From Vibrio sp. Y2-5 (GTDB lineage: Bacteria; Pseudomonadota; Gammaproteobacteria; Enterobacterales; Vibrionaceae): a stretch of DNA of 64,000 bases. Positions 25,449 through 34,117 of this stretch are shown piece by piece (position 1 is the first letter of the stretch; every line of letters begins with the position of its first letter). The stretch is taken from NCBI RefSeq assembly GCF_014596725.1, contig NZ_JACVEG010000008.1:32001-96000 (forward strand). Direction: 5' to 3'. A program made the position numbers and the translations under genes. The notes under the pieces are model-generated. The model did no database searches. It saw nothing but the letters and a program-made list of their open reading frames with translations, and was not told where the DNA came from.

Positions 25449-26003
25449 ATGAGAAAGAAGCAGAAAGGATTGGCTCTAATAGATCTTCTAATGTCAGGTG
25501 CAGTGTATGTTGCTCTAATATCTATGGGGACAACTTTTATCTACAGTACTTTTCGGCCTTACCTCGACAATATGGAACTGGAAGATTACTCAGTATCTCT
25601 GTTCAGAGGTATGGAACAGTATTATTGGGATCACGTAATTGATACACGATGCATCCAACCACCATCTAGCATTGACCTTCAGACATTGATTGATGGTGGG
25701 TATGTGAGTAGTAAACTTTCTAGTGATTCATTCTTTGAAGGAACAAATCCCAAGCTGAGTTTCCACACTACTGCAGATAATTTCTTTCCTACATCGAGTC
25801 AACTTGAAGTAAACGTTAAGAGCGTTTATGTCCATTCATTGATGAAAGCTAGGTTTTTTAATTCAACTGAATCTAGAAATTTTGATGAAAGCGCCCAAGA
25901 CAGAACATTTAGTTCGGTAATTACTTTAATACATCCAATGAAAGTAAATGACCTTACACCTGAGTTTTTATCAACGATAAATACTAGTAATTGTGGAAGC
26001 TAA
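25449..26003 (+). CDS. Minor type IV pilin-like protein
   Basis: 184 residues. Short leader MRKKQKG|LALIDLLMSGAVYVAL: a canonical prepilin site, again with Asp at +5. One membrane/assembly helix, then a globular periplasmic part with Cys at both ends (DTRCIQPP, NTSNCGS), compatible with a disulfide-closed pilin head. It lies between the major pilin and the PilV-like gene, so a minor or initiator pilin is likely. Confidence 0.75.
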   Translation: MRKKQKGLALIDLLMSGAVYVALISMGTTFIYSTFRPYLDNMELEDYSVSLFRGMEQYYWDHVIDTRCIQPPSSIDLQTLIDGGYVSSKLSSDSFFEGTNPKLSFHTTADNFFPTSSQLEVNVKSVYVHSLMKARFFNSTESRNFDESAQDRTFSSVITLIHPMKVNDLTPEFLSTINTSNCGS

Positions 26004-26007
26004 TTAA

Positions 26008-26985
26008 ATGCGTAACAGAAAATCCTTTTTACAAATGAGAAACAGCCCATCGAAACAGAAAGGTCTAGTCCTTATTGATATTGTCCTTGGTGGTGCTCTA
26101 CTTCTTGTTTTGCTCTCTGCATACGCTAAGTGGGAAATCGATAAGACAGAAAGAGAGCTCGCGGATTCAGCCAAGACTAAACTTGAGTATATTATTGAAA
26201 AAAGTCAAATGTACTATATGGCACGCATTTATGTGGATGGGAATGAACCCACGGACACTAGTAACTATCCATCTTCATATGACGACTTAACAGATAAGGG
26301 CTACATCGCTAAATGTTCATCCCAAGATGAAATGAACAACAAATGTGTTGATTACTCTTTATTACCTATTGGTGGCGGCGAAGCAGTTGTTTTTAATGTT
26401 AGTACTGATACTGACGGTTATGCTCAACTTAAGCTGTCATTTGATCTATCTAATGAATCGAATGCCAAACGAAAAAATTTAATTCGACAATCGGTGATAA
26501 AAGTTCCTGGTTACACAATGGATGACGACGTTGTCACTATAACTGTAACTCGTCCGGGAAGTGCCCTTGCGTTTGATAATGTTGTTCTTAGAGACGGTAC
26601 GCACGATATGACCGATGATTGGGATTTTGGTGGTACTGCGAAATTAGAAAACGTTAAAGACATCACCTTTGAAGGTTTGACAGACAGGACTGCACTAACA
26701 GGTATAGTTAAAAATGGTTCGGTTTATGTAGAAGATCAAAATGGTGCTGTAGTAACAAAACCAGAATGCCCAGCAGGTTACAATCCAACCATTACAACAT
26801 ATTTCATTGGAACGGGTGGTGATACCGAGTTCACCGAAATGGGTAATATTGACACCTATTACCGCAGTACAAGTCCAACAACGTGGCAAGTGAATATTCG
26901 ATTTGCCGCCTTGAAGAGTGGCGAAACATCAAGAGCCTGGCAGTATACAGGCAACGTCGGTTACTGGACATGGTGCGACCTTTAA
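26008..26985 (+). CDS. pilV: PilV-like pilus-tip adhesin with prepilin leader
   Basis: 325 residues; prepilin site PSKQKG|LVLIDIVLGGA at residues 14-29, with Asp at +5. After the pilin stalk, a helix-poor C-terminal part (from about 190) contains LRDGTHDMTDDWDFGGTAKL and a Cys-framed terminal domain (KPECPAGYN...GYWTWCDL). That end resembles PilV tip adhesins, whose C-terminus selects recipient cells in R64-like systems. No shufflon inverted repeats or Rci recombinase are near, so the tip appears fixed. Confidence 0.7.
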   Translation: MRNRKSFLQMRNSPSKQKGLVLIDIVLGGALLLVLLSAYAKWEIDKTERELADSAKTKLEYIIEKSQMYYMARIYVDGNEPTDTSNYPSSYDDLTDKGYIAKCSSQDEMNNKCVDYSLLPIGGGEAVVFNVSTDTDGYAQLKLSFDLSNESNAKRKNLIRQSVIKVPGYTMDDDVVTITVTRPGSALAFDNVVLRDGTHDMTDDWDFGGTAKLENVKDITFEGLTDRTALTGIVKNGSVYVEDQNGAVVTKPECPAGYNPTITTYFIGTGGDTEFTEMGNIDTYYRSTSPTTWQVNIRFAALKSGETSRAWQYTGNVGYWTWCDL

Positions 26986-27008
26986 CATCTAACTAGGTGA
27001 TTTGATTT

Positions 27009-27410
27009 ATGGAAGATTTTCAAAATGATATTGATGCGATGCAAAAGAGATCGCTACCAATACATGAACGGTCTGAGCTTAGAACAAAATTTGACCACAC
27101 ATTACGCAAACCCATAGTAACCGTAGGTAAAAAGAAAAAGGGTATTTTCAGCTTTGGTAGAAAAACTTTAGAATTTTTGCTGCTAGATGTCTCACCTAAT
27201 GGGGCATGTATAATCGCAAAAGACCTTCGTGCATCTCCATTTAATCTCAATGAAGAAATAATCATCGAATTTCCTAATGGGATTGAGCGTGCAGCTGAAG
27301 TGCGGTGGCAACTAAAAGAACTTGAGGTTTCGGGATACGATGAAAAAAAGTTAGGGATTGGACTTCAGTTGACCGAAGTGTTGACGCAAGATGAAATGCT
27401 AACCATATGA
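27009..27410 (+). CDS. PilZ-domain c-di-GMP receptor
   Basis: 133 residues, a single PilZ domain with both binding motifs: RxxxR as RSELR (residues 21-25) and DxSxxG as DVSPNG near 60. It should bind c-di-GMP. It follows the pilin genes by 23 nt and ends at a terminator, so it is the last gene of the pilus operon and probably modulates pilus assembly. With the GGDEF and EAL-HDOD genes it completes a possible signalling circuit. Confidence 0.85.
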   Translation: MEDFQNDIDAMQKRSLPIHERSELRTKFDHTLRKPIVTVGKKKKGIFSFGRKTLEFLLLDVSPNGACIIAKDLRASPFNLNEEIIIEFPNGIERAAEVRWQLKELEVSGYDEKKLGIGLQLTEVLTQDEMLTI

Positions 27411-27423
27411 TAACAGTAAAAAT

Positions 27424-27450
27424 TGGCCGGATTTACTCGGCCATTTTTTT
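27424..27450 (+). terminator. Terminator of the pil operon
   Basis: TGGCCG/CGGCCA stem around an 8-nt loop, followed by seven T residues. Confidence 0.95.
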
Positions 27451-27554
27451 ACGTGTTATAAAATCATCGAAAAAAAAATAGTTCTTTGGTAAAATCGTGG
27501 GATGCGCTGTTTATTTATTGCAATTGACACGAATGTCAGAGGGTAATTTTCGGT

Positions 27555-28394
27555 ATGTTGTTGGGACACACGGAACAAGTTAGATCCAGAAATCAGAATG
27601 GTGACCCATTAGTTGACTTGGCTATAAAAGGGGATCAAAGTGCGATAGAAACCTTATATAACAAGTATAAGCCGCTACTGTTTTTTTCACATAATCACTT
27701 TAAAAGCGTCATCCCCTCTGATGAAATTGAAGGCTGTTACGATGAAGCCTTTGTAACCACGCTAAACACCTTCAATGAGAGTTACGGTTGTCAGTTTGTG
27801 ACCCATCTTAAGAACATACTACATCGAACTATCTTCGCTAACATACCAAGCTATTCAGACATTTATATCCCTAAGATCCTACGGTACAGGGTTTTCAGGA
27901 TAATGAAATATCTAGGGTGTAATAACGTTCATGATTCATCTGTACATGGTTTTACTATCGAGCATATAGAGATGGCAAAAGCTCATTACGGGTGGGATAC
28001 GTTAAACTCTGAACTAGTTATGTATGTCATTCCCATTCTTTTTTACGAACTTTCAGATTCCTTTAATTATGAGGAAGCTCTACAGAAGAAGGATTCATTT
28101 GGTCTAACGGTTGAGCAATCGACCATTGATGAATCTGACGTTATAAGACGAGACTTAGCCAATCTTATAGAAACCGTACTCAATTTATACTTCCATGGTG
28201 AAGAAAAAGTCTTCATGAAAAATATTATGAGAATGTATGTGCAATCACTAGCTAATGATGAATGCTATGCGCAAAGAGCACTCCAAGTATACGGCTATGA
28301 CACAAAAACAACTTCACGTAAATGCGTCTATTTCTTTGATGTGTTACGAGAATATTGCCAATTCAATGATATCAAAATAGACGATTACTTCTAA
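27555..28394 (+). CDS. Divergent sigma-70-like protein
   Basis: 279 residues, soluble and helical. Residues 22-100 resemble sigma region 2: LAIKGDQSAIETLYNKYKPL (start of region 2), then EIEGCYDEAFVTTLNTFNE and FVTHLKNILHRTIFANI. The C-terminal part is helical and could be a diverged region 4, but no clear helix-turn-helix is seen. It could be an element-encoded sigma factor or regulator for the pil or envelope genes. A 7-bp inverted repeat (TTGTCTT/AAGACAA) overlaps its 3' end. Other helical DNA-binding proteins remain possible. Confidence 0.45.
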   Translation: MLLGHTEQVRSRNQNGDPLVDLAIKGDQSAIETLYNKYKPLLFFSHNHFKSVIPSDEIEGCYDEAFVTTLNTFNESYGCQFVTHLKNILHRTIFANIPSYSDIYIPKILRYRVFRIMKYLGCNNVHDSSVHGFTIEHIEMAKAHYGWDTLNSELVMYVIPILFYELSDSFNYEEALQKKDSFGLTVEQSTIDESDVIRRDLANLIETVLNLYFHGEEKVFMKNIMRMYVQSLANDECYAQRALQVYGYDTKTTSRKCVYFFDVLREYCQFNDIKIDDYF

Positions 28395-28435
28395 TTGTCT
28401 TCATCGCGATCAAAGACAACTCAAAGGTTTAAGAT

Positions 28436-29083
28436 ATGAATAAAACGCTACTTTGTTTAGCAGTATCCGCAGTATTGTTTGGTTGTAGTTCGACAGAACA
28501 ACATGAGTCATCAAATGGTGCAGATGTGGAATACATTTCAATTAATGTAACCGCTCCACATTTTACAGCATTCAAATATATAGATGCACCAATTAGCTTG
28601 ACAGTTAAAGATGAAAGAAAAAATATTGAGGTCGGTCATTTAGAAGATTTGACATCCGAAGTGTTATCACCAGTACGTACCATTGAATCATTACAAGCAA
28701 TACTTCAGCCTATTTTAGTTGAAACACTTTCGGGGCAAGGGCACAAAGTAGCGCTGTCAAATAATGGTAATTTCGAAGCGGGCAAAAACACAATGCGTGT
28801 AAATATAAAGTCGCTTTACGCTCGTGGCACCGCAAATGATGATCTCAGTGCTGTAGGTGAGTTAGAAGTAGTAATGGGTGTAGTCAATGCTGATGGTGAT
28901 ATCCAACAGTTTGCAAAAACAATCAACACCAAAATCAATTATACTGACTCTCAAAGTGTGCTGACCGAGGATAATGTCAGAGTGGCAATAGAGCAAATGC
29001 TTTCTAGCATGATCAACACCATGGCCAAAGATGCAGAAATTCAGAATTTTATGCGCGTAAACTTTGAACAATTTGAAAGTTGA
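28436..29083 (+). CDS. YajG-like lipoprotein
   Basis: 215 residues, lipobox VLFGC at residues 13-17. The body has the YajG-family pattern: DAPISLTVKDERKN early, then AILQPILVETLSGQGHKVAL, and a late VRVAIEQMLSSMINTMAKD helix. An outer-membrane or periplasmic lipoprotein of unknown role. Translation is probably coupled to the next gene. Confidence 0.65.
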   Translation: MNKTLLCLAVSAVLFGCSSTEQHESSNGADVEYISINVTAPHFTAFKYIDAPISLTVKDERKNIEVGHLEDLTSEVLSPVRTIESLQAILQPILVETLSGQGHKVALSNNGNFEAGKNTMRVNIKSLYARGTANDDLSAVGELEVVMGVVNADGDIQQFAKTINTKINYTDSQSVLTEDNVRVAIEQMLSSMINTMAKDAEIQNFMRVNFEQFES

Positions 29084-29091
29084 GTTTAACC

Positions 29092-29637
29092 ATGTCTAAA
29101 GCTAACTTGGTTTACTGTGCCCTAATATCTTCATTCGTTTCTGTGGCAGCACAAGCTAATGTATATGACCAAATCGATAAATACATGCATCAAGACCTTC
29201 ATGTTCAGACAGTGCCTGTGGAATCAAAGTACATCGAAAAATATTTTGACTGTTCTTTTTATCATTCGACGGTGACTAAAAGTTCCGGCAGAAGCGAACA
29301 TGTAAGTTTTGTTCCTGACACCATTGCTGTATTACCGAACGGCAATGTACTTTCAGTTTCGATGCCTGCTAATAATGCAAGGTTAGAAGAACTCGAAAAG
29401 TGCTTGAAACATAGCAACACCACTACAAGTTTTAAAGATGGAATGGAACTACAAAAAAGCTTAGAGGCTTTATATCCGTTTATGACAGGTGTTGTGGAAG
29501 GGCAGAAGTACAAAATAACAGGTCATGACTTAACACTAGTATCTGCCAATAATTATCGCGGAATTAACGAGTTTAATGTAGTACTTAAAGCAGGTAAACC
29601 TGAGAAAATCTATATTAGGTATCGTGCTGCTCAGTAA
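29092..29637 (+). CDS. Exported protein of unknown function
   Basis: 181 residues from ATG 29092 (a TTG at 29080 overlaps the upstream stop and lacks support). Signal peptide with cleavage after AQA. The mature protein has two Cys (YFDCSF, EKCLKH) that may form a disulfide. Not recognised. Placed with the YajG-like lipoprotein as the last pair of the pil region, so an envelope role is likely. Confidence 0.7.
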   Translation: MSKANLVYCALISSFVSVAAQANVYDQIDKYMHQDLHVQTVPVESKYIEKYFDCSFYHSTVTKSSGRSEHVSFVPDTIAVLPNGNVLSVSMPANNARLEELEKCLKHSNTTTSFKDGMELQKSLEALYPFMTGVVEGQKYKITGHDLTLVSANNYRGINEFNVVLKAGKPEKIYIRYRAAQ

Positions 29638-29697
29638 CTCAGGTCTTTCCCCAAATAACCTTATAACCGCTATAAACCTCACCATCACGCTTATACC

Positions 29698-29721
29698 AAA
29701 CCCGTCTAGTGACGGGTTTTT
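29698..29721 (+). terminator. Terminator after the exported protein
   Basis: AAACCCGTC/GACGGGTTT stem with a TAGT loop and a trailing T-run. Confidence 0.9.
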
Positions 29722-29788
29722 CAATGCTTGACTATTGATTAGTTAGAGTAAGATATCAACAAAGAGTTACCTAAAAATAAGGTCTATC

Positions 29789-30028
29789 ATGGTGTTTAGA
29801 ATTAGAAATTTTGGCAACGATGCTGAATGCTTTTCAATAGATGAACTAAAACAATCTCTTTCAACGATTTATTCCGGCCAGTCCGTTACCATTGAATACC
29901 GGAGCCGATGTGGATTGCTAAAAACAAAGCATGTCGATATTTCAGACGCAGGGATAATGACTAACAGCTATGGACTTAATGAAATCATCAGCTATGAAGA
30001 TTTAGCAAATGATATCCAAATCCCCTAA
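29789..30028 (+). CDS. Small hypothetical protein
   Basis: 79 residues, soluble, acidic C-terminus. Monocistronic between a terminator and the membrane-protein gene. No recognisable motif. Confidence 0.5.
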   Translation: MVFRIRNFGNDAECFSIDELKQSLSTIYSGQSVTIEYRSRCGLLKTKHVDISDAGIMTNSYGLNEIISYEDLANDIQIP

Positions 30029-30197
30029 CATCTCATTTTGGCGAACCCGTAGAGAAGCAGCAAACCGATAAGCTTGTAGTTTTTGAGTAACCTATGGTGC
30101 TCCTGTGTTACAAGGGTTTACTGCTTAAGGTAAAATCACAGACCAAGTTCAGTCGTAATTAACAAAATACAATATTTAGGAAAACACGAATCAGATT

Positions 30198-30491
30198 TTG
30201 GTAAGCAAAAAATTGAGATATACCACCGGCATTCGAAGTCGTTCAGAACCTTCAAAGGAAGGTGCTTGGGTAGGGCTGGTGTTCGTATTTATTACAGCAT
30301 TTATTATTGTACCGGGCGCGATAGCCTATATGTTTGGTTGGTCAGGAGCTTTTCTCCATATAATTATAACCTCGATGGCATGTCTGGTAACAGTCGGGCA
30401 GCGGTTACCACCATATATAATGCGTACCATATTGGTACTGACTTTCACATTCACTCTTACCTATTGGGTTCTAAGTCAAACGGGTCAATAA
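30198..30491 (+). CDS. Small membrane protein
   Basis: 97 residues with a TTG start and three likely membrane helices (VGLVFVFITAFIIVPGAIAY, LHIIITSMACLVTVG, ILVLTFTFTLTYWVL) after a basic N-terminus. Not recognised. Confidence 0.5.
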   Translation: MVSKKLRYTTGIRSRSEPSKEGAWVGLVFVFITAFIIVPGAIAYMFGWSGAFLHIIITSMACLVTVGQRLPPYIMRTILVLTFTFTLTYWVLSQTGQ

Positions 30492-30525
30492 CAGCGATTT
30501 TATTGAAATAACTATTGGGGATGTT

Positions 30526-30623
30526 ATGTCTGGAAGTGAAAAAGGGGGGGTGTTTTGGCAGGTAGAGTAGCTTTAGACCTCACTGGTGGAAAATACAATA
30601 ACCTCCGTGTTCTTGGTAGATAG
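30526..30623 (+). pseudogene. Possible frameshifted remnant of an AP2/HNH-type protein
   Basis: ATG at 30526 with GGGG just upstream, then a run of seven G residues (30544-30550). Read through with one extra G, the frame continues as VLAGRVALDLTGGKYNNLRVLGR and then stops. DLTG-x-x-(F/Y)-x-x-L-x-V-L is the N-terminal signature of AP2/HNH homing-endonuclease-type proteins. The rest of such a protein is missing, so this is a fragment, or a very short gene with a slippery G-run. Confidence 0.3.
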
Positions 30624-30658
30624 GAACATGGTCAGCAATAGCAGCCAAACCCACTTTC

Positions 30659-30925
30659 TTACGACTCTACTCCTTGCACGTTCGAATTGTGCCCTGCCAA
30701 ATCTGCTTGAGGGATCCCTGTATAAGATTCAGATTCGAACGTGATTGACTCGGCTGTGATAATCACATCGTCAAACTGATCGCTTAATTCTGTTTTTAGG
30801 TCTGTAAGTAATTCATCAGGGATTTGGCCACGGTCATACGTCACAGACTCTTTTTTAGAAGAACCATTGTGAACGTACTTGCCACATATAGAATCGGCTA
30901 GTTCAGCAACCGAATCTCGATTCAA
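30659..30925 (-). CDS. Small acidic hypothetical protein
   Basis: 88 residues, TTG start, no clear SD. Composition looks coding (acidic, soluble, DLKTELSDQFDDVIITAES). Not recognised. Confidence 0.35.
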   Translation of the reverse strand: MNRDSVAELADSICGKYVHNGSSKKESVTYDRGQIPDELLTDLKTELSDQFDDVIITAESITFESESYTGIPQADLAGHNSNVQGVES

Positions 30926-31235
30926 GGTCTAGATTGGTTGCCTTTATCCCTGAAGATATCAAGGCTAGGGCAGAAATAGAGTAGATCTTTTCATGCTTGA
31001 AATTTCCTATCTCATTACATTTACACTATTGCCACGTACATAAACAAAACTAATGGAAATTCAGACCGCTGGTGGTATTATCAAGTGGAGCAAACTGCTT
31101 GCTTGTGTTCCGAACTTTGGCTTGCCAATTGGCAAAGATCGTATGATCAGCAGTCTAAACACCTATCTAATATTTATCTTTACATCAATGTGTAAGGAGT
31201 CGGACGTTGCTCATTGAATTGTGAGGATATGCCCT
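30926..31235 (+). other. Intergenic region with a perfect palindrome
   Basis: About 310 nt without a convincing gene. It holds TTGCCAATTGGCAA (31122-31135), a perfect 14-nt palindrome sharing the core CCAATTGG with the one at 3563. It is about 100 nt before the next start and may be an operator for that gene. Confidence 0.4.
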
Positions 31236-32429
31236 ATGCTAACACCCGATCATCTATTGCGCTTTCCTGATGGAAAAGTTGTTTCACAAATTAAGAAAGA
31301 AGCAAAAAGACTCACGAAAGCCAGTGAACTATCTCACAGCCAAGTGCTTAGTCAATTAGCCAAAGATTCAGGCATTGACCTGCCCTGGGAAAAAGCCCTA
31401 AAACAATTACGAATCTATTGGGATAGTTATTTCGCAGAGTTCATTTTTCAGGAAGAACCAGAGTGGGAATTTACTGTGCAGATTGGTGGCTTTAGCACTG
31501 AGGAAGCCGCTGTTAGTTACGCGAAAGGGGACGGTAGCTTAAAGTGGTCTTATGGTATGTTGATGTTTAGGCATGAAAGTGACGAAAATCCAGATTGGCG
31601 CATACTGGATGAGCGTGAAATTATTATCAAACGACAAAAACCTGAGACATTAGGTAACATGACAGTTTACCCTCAAGACTTCGAGCAAGTGAAATTTAGG
31701 TCGCACGAATTTTCACAAGTAGTTGGGCGTAAAGTGACTTCATTCGGTAGTCTTGCTTATGGAGTGTCAAAATCACCACTAGTACAAGAACCTCCATTTG
31801 TAGAAAAGGGCAGTAATGATGTGGAAAGCTCAAAATACCTCGAAGCGATTGGATTAGCAACAAGAGCAAAACAATACGGACATTCGATTTATCAGATAAA
31901 AAACGGTGATTCTAGCGCGAATCTTCATTACATCCATACGTCATTAGAGCCCCGTTTTATAACGTTCATGTGCCATTTTGCAAATTCATTACCTACACAC
32001 CTTGAAGCAGATCTTCAAACAACAAGATCGACTTTTGCGATAACCCACTTAGAAACGTTCGATTTAGAAATGGATACGCATCTACACGAACTATTCAATG
32101 GAATCCCATGTTTTGGTCTTGATCTAGATTCATTACCATCAATGGCAGAAGAGGGATCTTTTGCAGAATTTCAGTGGCGAGTTATCAATGTTATGTTACA
32201 AGTTCAGGGTGCGCTGGGTATAGAGATTAAAGATGTCCATTTATGGTTAGATAAACCGTACTTTTCTAAAGTGGTCGAGCAATTAGAGTCTCAAGGGACG
32301 CATCCCAACATTGTCGACCTCGCCCGAAGCTTTCTAGGACATGACAGAGCCTACTTTAATAAATTGATGGCGAGTTTAACTCCGTCAATGATGCTATATC
32401 ACTCGCTCCTTAAACCGATTACATCATAG
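31236..32429 (+). CDS. Large hypothetical protein
   Basis: 397 residues from ATG 31236 (GAGGAT 7 nt upstream; a GTG at 31221 contains that SD). The N-terminal 50 residues form a helical unit (AKRLTKASELSHSQVLSQLAK) of a type seen at the start of many plasmid and phage hypothetical proteins. The middle part is beta-rich with Trp/Glu-rich EEPEWEFTVQIGGF. The C-terminal 130 residues are helical. No catalytic motif recognised. Confidence 0.65.
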   Translation: MLTPDHLLRFPDGKVVSQIKKEAKRLTKASELSHSQVLSQLAKDSGIDLPWEKALKQLRIYWDSYFAEFIFQEEPEWEFTVQIGGFSTEEAAVSYAKGDGSLKWSYGMLMFRHESDENPDWRILDEREIIIKRQKPETLGNMTVYPQDFEQVKFRSHEFSQVVGRKVTSFGSLAYGVSKSPLVQEPPFVEKGSNDVESSKYLEAIGLATRAKQYGHSIYQIKNGDSSANLHYIHTSLEPRFITFMCHFANSLPTHLEADLQTTRSTFAITHLETFDLEMDTHLHELFNGIPCFGLDLDSLPSMAEEGSFAEFQWRVINVMLQVQGALGIEIKDVHLWLDKPYFSKVVEQLESQGTHPNIVDLARSFLGHDRAYFNKLMASLTPSMMLYHSLLKPITS

Positions 32430-32539
32430 TTCCTTTAACGGATTAGTCATTAATGTGGCTAATCCGAAGTTTTCCATTATGATTTTGCTCCAAAATCATC
32501 AAGTGTTTGAGTTAAAACTTGACCCGAATCGCTTCCAGT

Positions 32540-32818
32540 TCAACGGCTAAGGCTATGCTCAATTGGCTTTTCAAAAGTAGCCAAAGAACCCTCTGAATCG
32601 AACTCAATTGATACCAACGACAGACGAACCTCTTTAATCTTTACTTGATGTGTCTCTGTCACTTCATTAACCGCATCTAGAGCTAATGAAACCTTCCAGT
32701 CATCAGTACTCTTCGGCAGACCAGATTCTCCACCCACTTCGATGCTGCTACTCAGGTTGCCAACACCGTAAGTAAATCTTGCTTTAGCTTTTAGATACCC
32801 TTTAACTTGACTCGCCAT
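32540..32818 (-). CDS. Small hypothetical protein
   Basis: 92 residues; AGGAAG 6 nt before the ATG. Predicted beta-strands alternate through KARFTYGVGNLSSSIEVGG and VKIKEVRLSLVSIEFD. The last gene in the leftward direction of the small-gene array. Confidence 0.55.
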   Translation of the reverse strand: MASQVKGYLKAKARFTYGVGNLSSSIEVGGESGLPKSTDDWKVSLALDAVNEVTETHQVKIKEVRLSLVSIEFDSEGSLATFEKPIEHSLSR

Positions 32819-32967
32819 TGTCGCTTCCTATTGTTGATTGCTTCTGTCAAAGGCACTGAAATCAGCTACTTCAATGCCTTTTGCACAAGCTTGATGTTTC
32901 TCACTAGGGCGTTCGATGTCGGTTAGTTAGTTTACGTTCTATTTCGATAATTCCCTATGTTAAATAA

Positions 32968-33135
32968 TTAAAGGTTTGCAACTAAGGTTTTGAGTTTATC
33001 GCCTAACTGCTTTTGTAAATCCGTATATTCCGAACTCAAACCAACCAGACCACAAAGAGCAAACATAGGCAAAGCCATGACAATGGCTATCAAAACCCAT
33101 AACCAGATAAAAATTCCGACAATTAATGACTTCAT
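32968..33135 (-). CDS. 55-residue membrane peptide
   Basis: ATG at 33135 with AGGAAA 3 nt upstream. The first 34 residues form one long or two short membrane helices (LIVGIFIWLWVLIAIVMALP; FALCGLVGL), then a short helical tail. An overlapping plus-strand frame (32990-33205) has no SD and is a shadow. Confidence 0.5.
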   Translation of the reverse strand: MKSLIVGIFIWLWVLIAIVMALPMFALCGLVGLSSEYTDLQKQLGDKLKTLVANL

Positions 33136-33150
33136 ATATTTCCTATCAGG

Positions 33151-33333
33151 CTATCCGTCACAGCGAACGGGAAATCTGGTATTGCAGTGTTTGCATGTGT
33201 GGTAAAAACTGGCACCTGAATGACAGTCATCATCAGGTAGCTGAACGGTTTCTTCACACTGAGGGCATTCGCATTCATAAATCGTAACTTTGTATGCCTT
33301 AACTTCAATGGCTGGTGTATTGCTATCTGTCAT
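33151..33333 (-). CDS. Zinc-ribbon protein
   Basis: 60 residues from ATG 33333 (GGAAA upstream; the TTG at 33348 overlaps the SD). Two Cys pairs, CPQC and CKHC about 25 residues apart, form a rubredoxin-like zinc ribbon. Probably a small regulator or nucleic-acid binder. Confidence 0.6.
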   Translation of the reverse strand: MTDSNTPAIEVKAYKVTIYECECPQCEETVQLPDDDCHSGASFYHTCKHCNTRFPVRCDG

Positions 33334-33354
33334 TTTCGAAGTTTCCAATTAGGC

Positions 33355-33690
33355 TTAATCGCTCGGTTTGTTTAAGCGAGTGTCTTCATTTGTGATCAGT
33401 TCAATGGCGCAACAGGGACAGATTGACTTTCTAACGTAGCAAACCATTTCATGTTTGTTATGTCGTTCGGCTAATTGTTTTTTATTGGGCAAATCTTCAA
33501 CTGGAACTTGCGGAATAGTCACATGGCTATTTTCGTGACCACCAAAGTCTATTTTACATATAGGACATGGCATCCAAAACCAGTTACCTGATAACGCCCA
33601 CCAACGCCTAAAACTCACTGGTAATCGCTTCATGCCAAATGCATCGATTTTCATCTTTGCTGTGATTTTGTAATCATAATCAGCCATCAT
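33355..33690 (-). CDS. Zinc-binding hypothetical protein
   Basis: 111 residues; TTGGAAAA before ATGATG. Two Cys pairs (MPCPICKID, CPCCAIE) and a WWALSGNWFW patch suggest a zinc-ribbon fold. Separated from the next gene by 21 nt. Confidence 0.55.
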   Translation of the reverse strand: MMADYDYKITAKMKIDAFGMKRLPVSFRRWWALSGNWFWMPCPICKIDFGGHENSHVTIPQVPVEDLPNKKQLAERHNKHEMVCYVRKSICPCCAIELITNEDTRLNKPSD

Positions 33691-33716
33691 TTTTCCAATA
33701 TTAAGTAGTTCAATGT

Positions 33717-34097
33717 TTATCTTAGACGAACATGCAATCCGTTTTCACGGTATCTTTCTTGTAGTTCAACTCGGTTATATTTATTTCTTAACCAAAGATC
33801 TCCTGACTCAATGCAAGCCAATGTCATCTGCTCATTGATCGGCAACTGAAATTTTAAACCACCAAAAGATTCGTCATACGGAAATACACCCCCGTTCTGA
33901 CCGATGTTTATAAACCGCCTATCTAATGGTTCAAGCAGTTCATCCGTTAAAAACAAGTCTTCAAAGGCATTAATCTGATATTCCTTTAACCGCCCTGATG
34001 GATCTTCAACAGTGAAATCAACCCAACCCTTGTGGTGAATATTTGGTTTGTGAGAAAACGTTGTTATAACTAGCGTTACACCGTTGTCTGTCTGCAT
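33717..34097 (-). CDS. Hypothetical protein
   Basis: 126 residues, soluble; GGGAAA 5 nt upstream of the ATG. Mixed alpha/beta (VTLVITTFSHKPN; WVDFTVEDPSGR). Not recognised. Confidence 0.55.
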   Translation of the reverse strand: MQTDNGVTLVITTFSHKPNIHHKGWVDFTVEDPSGRLKEYQINAFEDLFLTDELLEPLDRRFINIGQNGGVFPYDESFGGLKFQLPINEQMTLACIESGDLWLRNKYNRVELQERYRENGLHVRLR

Positions 34098-34117
34098 CTG
34101 AGTTTCCCATTACTAAA

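Noticed and set aside
26008..26985. Shufflon at the pilV 3' end
   Set aside because: No repeated inverted core sites or alternative C-terminal segments, and no Rci-type recombinase next to the gene.
32990..33205. Plus-strand 71-codon frame
   Set aside because: Shadow of the minus-strand membrane peptide at 32968-33135, which has an SD and fits the array.
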